Part shown: positions 1-10,128 of the stretch, piece after piece | How the letters are laid out: every line of letters begins with the position of its first letter | Position numbering within the stretch: the stretch's first letter is position 1 | DNA from: Sulfuricella sp. | GTDB lineage: Bacteria; Pseudomonadota; Gammaproteobacteria; Burkholderiales; Sulfuricellaceae | Assembly (NCBI GenBank): GCA_018336195.1 | Contig: JAGXQV010000051.1 | Location: 1 to 64,000 of the forward strand | Reading direction: 5' to 3' | DNA: 64,000 bases | Made by a program: the position numbers and the translations under genes | Notes under the pieces: model-generated | Told to the model about the DNA's origin: nothing | What the model saw: the letters and a program-made list of their open reading frames with translations, nothing else | Databases searched by the model: none

Positions 1-141
1 GGGGGGGGGGGTAGCCCTTGTCCGCCACTGTCCGCATCCGCCTTCCACGGCGTGGCCGGCGGAGTTGCGCAGCGCCGGCAGGATGTGCCGACGAAGGAAG
101 CGCATCGCTCGCGGGTTACTCGAACGATGCGCTTGCTGGGT

Positions 142-339
142 CTATTCGACGTTGAATACCCGCATCAGTCGGTTGCCTTTGGTCATTTCCGCATAGCTCT
201 CGGCCAAACTCGCGCCCAAGCCATATCCCACAAAAATTTGCGCACCAATCAGCGGAGTCATAACTCCTTGTGCCTGTTTCACGATTCTGCCCCTCGCAAG
301 TCCCTGAAGGTTGGAACAGGCGCGCCGAAGCGAGTTCAT
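142..339 (-). CDS. possible small protein, unrecognised
   Basis: A 65-codon reading frame downstream of the aldolase gene on the same strand. The middle (about residues 25-45) is glycine/alanine-rich and hydrophobic and the end is polar. I see no Shine-Dalgarno sequence before the ATG and no family match, so it could be chance or the tail of a decayed gene. The rest of bases 1-369 holds nothing I recognise; it begins with a run of G that may be a sequencing or contig-end artefact. Confidence 0.2.
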   Translation of the reverse strand: MNSLRRACSNLQGLARGRIVKQAQGVMTPLIGAQIFVGYGLGASLAESYAEMTKGNRLMRVFNVE

Positions 340-369
340 CCAACGTGTATTGCCGGGTCAAACCCCCTG

Positions 370-1839
370 TCAGTGCCCGCGCGTGACAGGAGACAGTGCC
401 AGCAAGGGCCGGCACAGTGCTTCCAGGCGCTCATTGCCGCCAAGCAGCCGGTCGATGCCGCCAAATTGGTGTATTCCTCGCGACAAGGCATTTTTTACAT
501 CGCTGAACCCCAGGTAGGCCGGCGAGGCGAACAGTGCCGCGACCTGTTCGCCTTCATCCAGACCGATCACTGCCGCGCCTTGCTCCAGCAAATCGGCGAT
601 TTCATCCCGTCTTGCCAGCGCGCCGGCAACCAGCGCGACTTCTCCGGACAGCGGAGCGGCGCGGCGTATTTTGAGTTCGAAGCCGCCATAGTCGATTTCT
701 GCCGCCAGCACTTCGCGGGGCGGCAGGGAGGTGTAGCGTTCCAGCGCTTGGGCGCGCCAGGCGATTTCCATGGCGTGGTGGGCGATTTCGGCGGCAGTAT
801 CGGCGTATTGGGCGTTGACTGCAGCGACGCTCAGCCCCCATTCGGGGTCGAACATCACCCGCGGTGCGGGGTCTGGCAGCCAAGCTGGCGTTGCGGGAGC
901 ATGGTCGGCGAGGTAGCGGGCATAGACTGATGCGAAACCTGTAGCGTCGCGCCCCAGCAGGGCGACGCGCTTGGCGAATACCGCGTGATGCGGGGTGGCC
1001 GGGCCTTGCTGGGAAATCTCCGCGAGGTCGGGGCGGCGCGCGTAGGCCAGTCCCAGCGGGTCGCCGGTCTGGCGCAGCAACAGCGGTGCACCGGCGGCTC
1101 GCGAGATATCGCGGCGCAGGGCGGCGAATTCATGAATCTCGGCGGGTGGCAGGGCGCGGCTTTCCGTCGGGATGTCCCAAGCGGCGTGGCTTTTCAGATA
1201 ATCCTCGGCACGGCCCACCAGTTCGATCATGTTGCCGTAGGATTCCGCCGCGCTGTTGCCGAAGGCGAAGATGCCGTGGTGAAGCAGCACCATGCCGATG
1301 GTTTTGGCAGTCGCGTCGCGAGTGAAAACCTGGTGGCAGCATTTCGCCAGTTCGAAACCCGAATGACGGTAGGGGACGATCACCACGGCGTCGCCCAACG
1401 CGGCCCGCAGGTGATCCGCGCCATGCGGCGTATCGGCTACCGCCAGCACGGCGTCGGCATGGGTGTGTTCGACCCATTTGAAGGGCAGCACGGCATGGAG
1501 CAGGGTTTCGATGGAGGGACGGGGGGCGTGGGGGTGTTTCAGGGCTGCCCGGAAGGCGGCGATCATGGCGTCGTTGCCGAGCTCTTTCAGCTCTATCAGG
1601 CGCCGCACCGGGACGAGCCGCACTGGCGCGAAATCGGCGGTTTCGACCAGACCGAGGTCGCTGCCGCTGCCCTTGACGTAGAGGATTTCCTCGCCGTCTT
1701 CGACGACTTTTAGCGAGGTGTTGCCGCCGCCGTGCATGACCATGCTGTGGTCGCCGCCGAGCAGGCGCGAGGTGTAGACGCGCTGCGCGAGCTCGTCGGG
1801 AAGCTGGGTCAGGGTACGGAGATCAATGAGGTTTTTCAT
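370..1839 (-). CDS. class II aldolase/adducin-family protein with a degenerate SDR tail
   Basis: Residues about 10-400 match the aldolase half of the bifunctional rhamnulose-1-phosphate aldolase/short-chain dehydrogenase proteins. Probable metal-binding histidines are in EHTHADAVL and LLHHGIFAFG. Full-length fusion proteins run to about 650-700 residues with a complete C-terminal Rossmann SDR domain; this one has 489. Its last ~90 residues still resemble an SDR start (GEVALVAGA, then GAAVIGLD, then FGGIDRLLGGNERLEAL) but lack the glycine-rich TGxxxGxG loop and the catalytic YxxxK. The dehydrogenase half has therefore decayed or been remodelled. The substrate is unknown; cytosolic. It is divergent from the histidine kinase at 1937. 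The start has no strong competitor. Confidence 0.8.
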   Translation of the reverse strand: MKNLIDLRTLTQLPDELAQRVYTSRLLGGDHSMVMHGGGNTSLKVVEDGEEILYVKGSGSDLGLVETADFAPVRLVPVRRLIELKELGNDAMIAAFRAALKHPHAPRPSIETLLHAVLPFKWVEHTHADAVLAVADTPHGADHLRAALGDAVVIVPYRHSGFELAKCCHQVFTRDATAKTIGMVLLHHGIFAFGNSAAESYGNMIELVGRAEDYLKSHAAWDIPTESRALPPAEIHEFAALRRDISRAAGAPLLLRQTGDPLGLAYARRPDLAEISQQGPATPHHAVFAKRVALLGRDATGFASVYARYLADHAPATPAWLPDPAPRVMFDPEWGLSVAAVNAQYADTAAEIAHHAMEIAWRAQALERYTSLPPREVLAAEIDYGGFELKIRRAAPLSGEVALVAGALARRDEIADLLEQGAAVIGLDEGEQVAALFASPAYLGFSDVKNALSRGIHQFGGIDRLLGGNERLEALCRPLLALSPVTRGH

Positions 1840-1843
1840 AGGA

Positions 1844-1875
1844 TAGGGATTATAGCGTGCTAGGGGTAATCCCTA
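1844..1875. promoter_or_regulatory. TAGGG inverted repeat in a divergent promoter region
   Basis: The sequence TAGGG-N5-CCCTA forms a perfect inverted repeat at 1861-1875, and a further half-like copy, TAGGGATTA, lies at 1844-1852. It sits between the divergent aldolase and histidine kinase genes. A related repeat lies just after the response regulator (4981-4995), which suggests a binding site for that LuxR-type regulator. This is inference from position and symmetry only. Confidence 0.4.
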
Positions 1876-1936
1876 TGGGGGCTTCCCAGCTTGCGTGATA
1901 GAGTTTGCCCAGAATAATCCAACCTGCCCGCCATCC

Positions 1937-4309
1937 ATGATTCACCGCCGCTTTATTGCTATCGCCGCCGCTTTGCTGACGGCGTCCGGCATTCTTACCC
2001 TGGTTTTCAGCCTGGATCGCTTGGAGCAGGAAAACCGCTATCAGATGCGCCGTGCCGAGGCACTCAATCAACTCAGCCTGGTGCGGGCGCGTCTGGAAAG
2101 CTCGCTGAATTCACGATTGTTTCTGGGGCGAGGGTTGATCGCTTTCGTGATTCACGATCCGGAATTCACCCAAGAGGATTTCCAGCATTTCGCGGCAACG
2201 CTGCTCAGGCAGCAGCCCGGCGTTCGCAGTATCCAACTGGCGCGCGACAGCGTCGTCAGTCACATCTATCCCTTGGCGGGAAACCAAGTGCTCCTGGGAA
2301 CCAGGCTGCTTGATCATCCCCTCCTGAAATCGGCTGCACAACGTGCCATCGATACCCGCATTACGGTGGTGGCGGGGCCGTTTGAGATGGTTGCGGTCGG
2401 CGGGGTGGCCATCGTCAGCCGTACCCCGATTTATCGCGACGACGGGCGCTACTGGGGATTGGCGTCGATTGTGATCGATCAGGAAACGTTCATCCGGGAA
2501 GCCGGACTCGACCAGAATAACCCCATCTATCAATTCGCCCTGCGCGGCAAGGATGGCAGCGGGGCGGAAGGCCCGGTTTTCTGGGGTGAGGAGCAAGTAT
2601 TCGCGCCGGATTCGGTGTTTCTCGACGTCACCTTGCCCGGCGGTTCCTGGCAAGTCGCGGCCACCCGCAAGGATGGCTGGCAAACCCCGGGAGGGCGCTG
2701 GTTGCGCGAAGGCGGAATCTTGCTCGCCTTGGTGGCGGGGCTGCTGGTCTGGCTGTTCGCCAAGCCCTCGCGGCTGCGCGAGGAAATCGCCACCCGCCAA
2801 TCGGTCGAGAAAAACCTGCGCGAACAGCGCGACCTTTACCAAGGGTTGCTGAAAGCCCAATCGGACATCGGCGAGGGGCTGTTCATCATCGACAATCGGC
2901 GCATCGTCTATTCCAACGAGGCGCTCCACCATATCACCGGCTACGATGACCAGGAATTGTGCAACATGTCCTCCTTCATCGAACTGACCCACCCCGATTA
3001 CCGGGACAAGGTGATGGAGCGGCATTTGCGCCGCGTTGCCGGCGAGCAGTTCGAAAACCGCTACGAAATCGCCATCGTCACCAAGGGCGGGGAAAACCGC
3101 GAAGTGGAAATCGCCGTCGCCATGATTCCCGGCTCCAACGACCGCTCCGTGGTGGTTGTCATGCAGGATATCAGCGCACGCAAGAAAATCGAGAGCGCCC
3201 TCAAAGAGCAGGTGCATTTCGTCCAGACCCTTATCGACGCGATTCCCAACCCGGTGTTTTTCAAAGACACCACGGGGCGCTACCTGGGGTGCAACAAAGC
3301 TTTCGAGACCTCGCTGGGAAAACCCGCTGCCGAGATAATCGGCAAGTTGGTCTACGACCTGAGTCCGGGCGATCTGGCGGCCACTTACCACCAAAAAGAT
3401 CTGGAGTTGCTGGGGCGGGGTGGACTCCAGGCTTATGAAGCCGAAGTCCTTTTCGATGATGATATCCGCCACGATATTTTGTTCTACAAGTCGGTATTCA
3501 GCGACGCCCAAGGCCAGACAGCCGGCCTGGTGGGGGTAATGCTGGATATCACCGCCCGCAAACTGGCCGAGGAAGAACTCCGCGTGGCGCGCGACGAATT
3601 GGAGATCCGGGTCATCGAACGTACCCGCGCGCTGGCCGAAAAGAACCTGGAATTGAACGCGGAAATTTCCGAGCGCCGTCGCTTGGAAAAGGAAATCATC
3701 CACGTCAGCGAAGAAGAGCAGAAACGTATCGGCCAAGAACTCCACGATGGTCTGGGCCAGCATCTCACCGGTATCGCCTTCCTGTGCAAGGTGCTGGAAC
3801 AGAAGCTGGGGGCCAAAGCTCTCGATGAGAAAACCGATGCCGAGGAAATCGTCCAGTTGGTCAATCAGGCAGTGGCAAAAACCCGGTTGCTGGCACGCGG
3901 CCTGTTCCCCGTCGAACTGGAGGCCAACGGCCTGATGGCCGCGCTCGAACAACTGGCTGCCAACACCCAGCGCCTATATGGCGTGGAATGCGTATTCCGC
4001 TGCGACGAGCCGGTGCTGGTGCACGACAACGTGGTGGCGATCAATCTATACCGCATTGCCCAGGAGGCGGTAAACAACGCGGTCAAGCACAGTCGCGCCG
4101 GGCAAATCTTCATCGAACTCGCCAATGTCGGCGCCCAGCCGCTGTTGACCATCGCCGACAACGGCATCGGGCTGGATAGCGACGGGACAAAAAATGACAA
4201 CGGGATGGGTATGCACATCATGCACTATCGTGCGAAAATGATCGGTGCCGCGCTGGAGATACGCAAAAATGCATCTCAAGGCACGACACTTTCAGTATTG
4301 GGCCAATAA
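1937..4309 (+). CDS. CHASE-PAS-PAS sensor histidine kinase (NarX/DegS-type HisKA_3)
   Basis: A 790-residue membrane sensor kinase. An N-terminal membrane helix (about 5-25) is followed by an extracytoplasmic CHASE-like domain, a second membrane helix near residues 260-280, two PAS domains (about 300-420 and 425-560), a short coiled coil, a HisKA_3 phosphoacceptor domain with its histidine in QELHDGLGQHLTG, and a HATPase domain (DNGIGLD, GMGMHIM). HisKA_3 kinases phosphorylate LuxR/NarL-type regulators, and the next gene is exactly that, overlapping by one base (TAATG). I chose the ATG at 1937 because the hydrophobic segment begins there; an upstream in-frame ATG at 1895 would add 14 polar residues. 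The signal is unknown. Confidence 0.88.
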   Translation: MIHRRFIAIAAALLTASGILTLVFSLDRLEQENRYQMRRAEALNQLSLVRARLESSLNSRLFLGRGLIAFVIHDPEFTQEDFQHFAATLLRQQPGVRSIQLARDSVVSHIYPLAGNQVLLGTRLLDHPLLKSAAQRAIDTRITVVAGPFEMVAVGGVAIVSRTPIYRDDGRYWGLASIVIDQETFIREAGLDQNNPIYQFALRGKDGSGAEGPVFWGEEQVFAPDSVFLDVTLPGGSWQVAATRKDGWQTPGGRWLREGGILLALVAGLLVWLFAKPSRLREEIATRQSVEKNLREQRDLYQGLLKAQSDIGEGLFIIDNRRIVYSNEALHHITGYDDQELCNMSSFIELTHPDYRDKVMERHLRRVAGEQFENRYEIAIVTKGGENREVEIAVAMIPGSNDRSVVVVMQDISARKKIESALKEQVHFVQTLIDAIPNPVFFKDTTGRYLGCNKAFETSLGKPAAEIIGKLVYDLSPGDLAATYHQKDLELLGRGGLQAYEAEVLFDDDIRHDILFYKSVFSDAQGQTAGLVGVMLDITARKLAEEELRVARDELEIRVIERTRALAEKNLELNAEISERRRLEKEIIHVSEEEQKRIGQELHDGLGQHLTGIAFLCKVLEQKLGAKALDEKTDAEEIVQLVNQAVAKTRLLARGLFPVELEANGLMAALEQLAANTQRLYGVECVFRCDEPVLVHDNVVAINLYRIAQEAVNNAVKHSRAGQIFIELANVGAQPLLTIADNGIGLDSDGTKNDNGMGMHIMHYRAKMIGAALEIRKNASQGTTLSVLGQ

Positions 4310-4968
4310 TGGAATCTGCCGGAAAATACCAAATCCTCATCGTTGACGATCATCCCATCGTGCGTCAGGGCATTGCCCAACTCATCAACCAGGAGAACGA
4401 CCTGCTGGTGTGCTGCGAAGCAGGCGACGCCGACGAAGCCATGGAAAAGTTCCGTACTTGCAAACACGATGTCGCTATCGTGGATATCTCCCTGACCGGC
4501 GTTTCCGGCATCGAGCTTCTGCAAATGCTGCGCCAGCGGGGTTACGAAGTTCCCGTACTGGTGATGTCCATGCACGACGAGTCGTTGTATGCCGAGCGCG
4601 CCCTGCGAGCCGGTGCGCGCGGCTACATCATGAAGCAGGAAGCCACCGAAAAAATCCTTACCGCCTTGCGCCAGATTTTGAAAGGGGATATCTACGTCAG
4701 CGACAAGATGCGTTCGCGCATGTTGCAGCGTCTGATCGACAATCGTCCCGAAGAAAATGCCTCGCCGGTCGCCACCCTGAGCAACCGCGAACTGGAAATT
4801 CTGCGCATGATCGGCCAAGGCTTCGGCACCGGGGAAATCGCCCGCGAACTCAAGCGTAGCGTCAAGACCATCGAAGCCCACCGCGCCAACATCAAGGACA
4901 AGCTGGCTCTCAAGACCGCCGCCGAACTGGTGCGGTTCGCCGTCCAATGGGTAGAAAACGAAACCTGA
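4309..4968 (+). CDS. LuxR/NarL-family response regulator
   Basis: A 219-residue regulator. The receiver domain covers residues 7-125, with phosphoacceptor Asp59 in AIVDISLTG, the acidic pair in IVDDH and the conserved Lys in YIMKQE. A LuxR helix-turn-helix occupies about 152-212 (LSNRELEILRMIGQG, then SVKTIEAHRANIKDKL). It is translationally coupled to the upstream kinase by a one-base overlap, so the two form a cognate pair. The flanking TAGGGG-type palindromes at 1861-1875 and 4981-4995 are plausible autoregulatory sites. Targets are unknown; the candidate RNA and PAS protein just downstream are the nearest candidates. Confidence 0.92.
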   Translation: MESAGKYQILIVDDHPIVRQGIAQLINQENDLLVCCEAGDADEAMEKFRTCKHDVAIVDISLTGVSGIELLQMLRQRGYEVPVLVMSMHDESLYAERALRAGARGYIMKQEATEKILTALRQILKGDIYVSDKMRSRMLQRLIDNRPEENASPVATLSNRELEILRMIGQGFGTGEIARELKRSVKTIEAHRANIKDKLALKTAAELVRFAVQWVENET

Positions 4969-4980
4969 TCGCCTGTCTGC

Positions 4981-5015
4981 TAGGGGAACCCCTTACCAGG
5001 CCATCTATTCCCCTA
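4981..5015. promoter_or_regulatory. TAGGGG/CCCCTA inverted repeat cluster
   Basis: TAGGGGAACCCCTTA at 4981-4995 is a near-perfect palindrome, followed by another CCCCTA at 5010-5015. It resembles the palindrome upstream of the kinase gene. It could bind the LuxR regulator and control transcription into the candidate RNA and PAS gene. Confidence 0.35.
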
Positions 5016-5050
5016 GTGAATTTCCATCTGCCCACTCAGAACCTTAACCG

Positions 5051-5205
5051 CTCCCCCCTGATTCCGGGGAGTCATTGACGGGAGTATCGTTGCTCCCAAG
5101 TCATCATCTGTGGTTGGGTACTAGTGTAAGCAGATACGGACATCAGGTTTTTCACTCCTCCAATGGTGAAAACTTCGGGGCACCTTTTCGGTGCCCCATT
5201 TTTTT
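5051..5205 (+). ncRNA. candidate structured leader or small RNA ending in an intrinsic terminator
   Basis: Four successive hairpins are visible. CTCCCC/GGGGAG spans 5051-5071, GGGAG/CTCCC spans 5080-5097, TTTTCAC/GTGAAAA spans 5149-5172, and a GGGGCACC/GGTGCCCC hairpin with a T run spans 5177-5205. The terminator lies only 21 bases before the PAS gene ATG. The segment is therefore either a free-standing small RNA or an attenuator or riboswitch leader for the PAS gene. I do not recognise a known riboswitch class in it. Confidence 0.4.
5177..5205 (+). terminator. intrinsic terminator upstream of the PAS gene
   Basis: An eight-base-pair GC-rich stem (GGGGCACC with GGTGCCCC, five-base loop) is followed by A and seven T. 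It fits a rho-independent terminator on the plus strand and lies between the LuxR regulator and the PAS gene. Confidence 0.8.
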
Positions 5206-5226
5206 CTAAGCGCTTGGGAGTTCGAA

Positions 5227-5565
5227 ATGAGCAATCTCGACAACGTGTTCAATCTTCTTGTCGATCCGGAAAGCGGCAACATCTACCACGTCAGTTCCCT
5301 TGCCCAGACGTGTTTCGGGTTTTCTCCCGAACAACTGCGCGGCATGAATTTTTCCGGGATTTTCCACCAGCCGCTCAAGGAAATCATCTCCGACGTCCAT
5401 CATGCCGGTTACCTCAAGGAAGTCACCCTGCAAATGCACGAATCCATTTCGCCGTCGGCTACCAAGGCTTACGCGAGCCTGATGAAAATCGATAATCGTG
5501 CCATGCTGTTCGTGTGCGTCTACGGCGCGCAACCTCTGCGGGCCTGCGGCGAATCCGCTGCCTGA
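5227..5565 (+). CDS. small single-domain PAS protein
   Basis: A 112-residue soluble protein that looks like one PAS domain and nothing else. It has the early 'VDPESGNIYHVS' strand-turn, the 'GFSPEQLRGMNFSGIF' helix pattern typical of PAS, and a C-terminal strand pair (KAYASLMKIDNRAMLFVCVYG). The ATG at 5227 is preceded by GGGAG; an in-frame ATG at 5191 lies inside the terminator stem and is unlikely. No output domain is present, so it would act on a partner protein, perhaps the adjacent PAS-containing kinase. Ligand and partner are unknown. Confidence 0.7.
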   Translation: MSNLDNVFNLLVDPESGNIYHVSSLAQTCFGFSPEQLRGMNFSGIFHQPLKEIISDVHHAGYLKEVTLQMHESISPSATKAYASLMKIDNRAMLFVCVYGAQPLRACGESAA

Positions 5566-5651
5566 TTCGCTCCCCGGAGCTTTGTGCGCTTCCCCAGGAA
5601 GACTACCCGTCGGGGCAGCGAAATTGCCCTTCTTAAATTAGCCCCGAAAAA

Positions 5652-5684
5652 AAACGCCGCTATCCATCTCGGGTAGCGGCGTTT
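5652..5684. terminator. bidirectional intrinsic terminator
   Basis: A 14-base stem (5652-5665 with 5671-5684, one wobble) has A residues on the left and TTT on the right. It lies between the convergent PAS gene and acnA and can serve both. Confidence 0.8.
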
Positions 5685-5703
5685 CACTTGAAAACCGCCG
5701 ATA

Positions 5704-8397
<2,694 letters not shown>

Positions 8398-8464
8398 ATC
8401 AGGCTCGCAATAAAAAATTAACGGTTCACTACTGTCCAACTCCGCGCCGCTCGGGACGAAAAAA

Positions 8465-8493
8465 AAGCGCAGAGGCATAATTCCCCTACGCTT
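8465..8493 (-). terminator. intrinsic terminator of the GGDEF gene
   Basis: Read on the minus strand, an 11-base-pair stem with two G-T wobbles is followed by a run of eight T. It lies about 110 bases after the GGDEF stop and just before the acnA promoter region. Confidence 0.7.
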
Positions 8494-8606
8494 CTCATTT
8501 GGCCTTGAATAGGCTCTCTAGTGGTGTTTTCCCAACCCTGTCTTGGCGGGATGGAAGATGGCGTAATTATGACATCTTTCTCCGCTGCTTTTCCAGAGGA
8601 AATTTG

Positions 8607-9962
8607 TCAGAAAATGGCGGCGATTTCCACCCGGTTCTTGCCGTTGCGCTTGGCCGTGTACATGGCCTCGTCGGCGCGCGCCAGGGTTGCCGAGGGCGGT
8701 TCTTCCTCGACCCGCTGGGCCACGCCGGCACTGAAGGTGACCACCTGCTTGTCGGTGCTGGCGAGGAAGATTTTGCGGGTCAGCAGGCGCTGCAATTTCT
8801 CCATCTCCTCCTTGACCTGGGCATCGTCGTAACCGGCGAACACGATCACGAATTCCTCGCCGCCTATCCGCGCCGGCACGCCTTTGCTGCCGACGCTTTC
8901 ACGAATGGCATCGGAGAGGAACTTAAGGGTGTCATCGCCGGCCTGCTGGCCCTGATGGCTCATGATGCGGTTGAAATCGTCCACGTCGAGCAGGGCCAGG
9001 GTGACTCTTTCCCAGCCTTCGCCAAACATCTTCTCCAATTGCTCGTCCATGCCGTGGCGGTTGAGCAGCCCGGTCAGGTAATCCTGCTTGGCTTTTTCAC
9101 CGACAATCTGTAGTTCGTCTTCCAGCGCGCGTATCCGTTCATCGGCGCTTTGCACGGAAATCTTGGCGTTTTCCAGGCGGGTGTGGTTTTCCTTCATCTT
9201 GTCGTGGACCGCCGAGGTGCGTGACAGCAGGGATTGGCTGGCAGCCAGCAGCGCGGCCTGATCCTTGGCTTCCTCGATAGCTCTTTTTCCTGCTTCCACT
9301 TCGCGGATGAAGGCGCCGGCATCGTTGCCTGTTTGTCCTACCTGATCGAGATAGTTGTCGGCGAGGTTTTTTGCGAAAGACTTTGCCTCGCCCAGCTCGC
9401 TCTGGATTTGCTGGGGCGACGCCAGTTTAGCCAGGGCACGCTTGGCGCTGAACATCTTTTCCATGTCACGGGGGCGTTCCAGCAGATCCTTGACGATTTC
9501 GATCTGGCCGCTCAGCACCGGACTTTCGGGAAACAGTCCTTCGAGATTCTTGGCGAAGCTTTCCATCACGTACAGTACGCCGTTGAATGAACGCACCTCC
9601 GCGCAGACCTTGCACTTGTCCGGTGCCTCGCAGGCTGCCAGGGGCGGCGCGGCGACCTCGGTATGCATGATTTTCAGGATCAGGCCTTCGATCACTCGCC
9701 AGTCGCGCTGCGCCAGCGCCACGTCGATGGCTTCCTTCCATTCGTCGAGATGCGGCGAAGCATCGCCGCGGATCTGGTTCTGCAAACGCAGCAACGGCTG
9801 GAAATGGGGGTCGTCGGAAGAGGCGGTTCCGGAAATACGTTCGTAGTATTTCTTGTAATTTTCCGGGGTGGGCGGAACGCTTTCCTTCGCCATCTCGATC
9901 AGGGCTTCCCTGGCGAGGATTGCGGTTCCTTTCGGCGCTTGTTGCGAGGGGGCGTTTCCCAT
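8607..9962 (-). CDS. diguanylate cyclase (GGDEF) with an N-terminal sensory/helical region
   Basis: A 451-residue soluble protein. The C-terminal ~165 residues are a GGDEF domain with an intact GGEEF active site (367-371), so it should make cyclic di-GMP from GTP. The RxxD inhibitory site expected just before GGEEF is absent, which predicts no product inhibition at that site. The N-terminal ~280 residues are mostly helical with a coiled coil around 215-285. They contain three close cysteines (ACEAPDKCKVCAEV, near residue 120) that could bind a metal or sense redox. No membrane helix is seen. It lies between two terminators, so it is monocistronic. Confidence 0.88.
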   Translation of the reverse strand: MGNAPSQQAPKGTAILAREALIEMAKESVPPTPENYKKYYERISGTASSDDPHFQPLLRLQNQIRGDASPHLDEWKEAIDVALAQRDWRVIEGLILKIMHTEVAAPPLAACEAPDKCKVCAEVRSFNGVLYVMESFAKNLEGLFPESPVLSGQIEIVKDLLERPRDMEKMFSAKRALAKLASPQQIQSELGEAKSFAKNLADNYLDQVGQTGNDAGAFIREVEAGKRAIEEAKDQAALLAASQSLLSRTSAVHDKMKENHTRLENAKISVQSADERIRALEDELQIVGEKAKQDYLTGLLNRHGMDEQLEKMFGEGWERVTLALLDVDDFNRIMSHQGQQAGDDTLKFLSDAIRESVGSKGVPARIGGEEFVIVFAGYDDAQVKEEMEKLQRLLTRKIFLASTDKQVVTFSAGVAQRVEEEPPSATLARADEAMYTAKRNGKNRVEIAAIF

Positions 9963-10081
9963 GGCTATTCCTTGGTGCCGGTGCGGATAAACGAAGGATT
10001 ATTCATCAAAAGCTCGCCAAAGGGAATGGGGCGTTTCCCCTATATTGCCTCGGGAAGCAGTAACGACGCGCACCATGAAAA

Positions 10082-10113
10082 AAGGGCGCGGAAGGTTGCC
10101 CCTCCGCGCCCTT
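10082..10113 (-). terminator. intrinsic terminator of ppdK
   Basis: An 11-base-pair stem (AAGGGCGCGGA with TCCGCGCCCTT) is followed on the minus strand by a T run. It lies 16 bases after the ppdK stop. Confidence 0.88.
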
Positions 10114-10128
10114 GCTCTCAGGGGCTAA

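Noticed and set aside
1-11. Run of eleven G at the window start
   Set aside because: Probably a contig-edge or low-quality read artefact; no biological reading offered.
2111-3952. 613-codon open frame opposite the CHASE/PAS kinase
   Set aside because: Antisense shadow; the plus-strand kinase has full domain structure.
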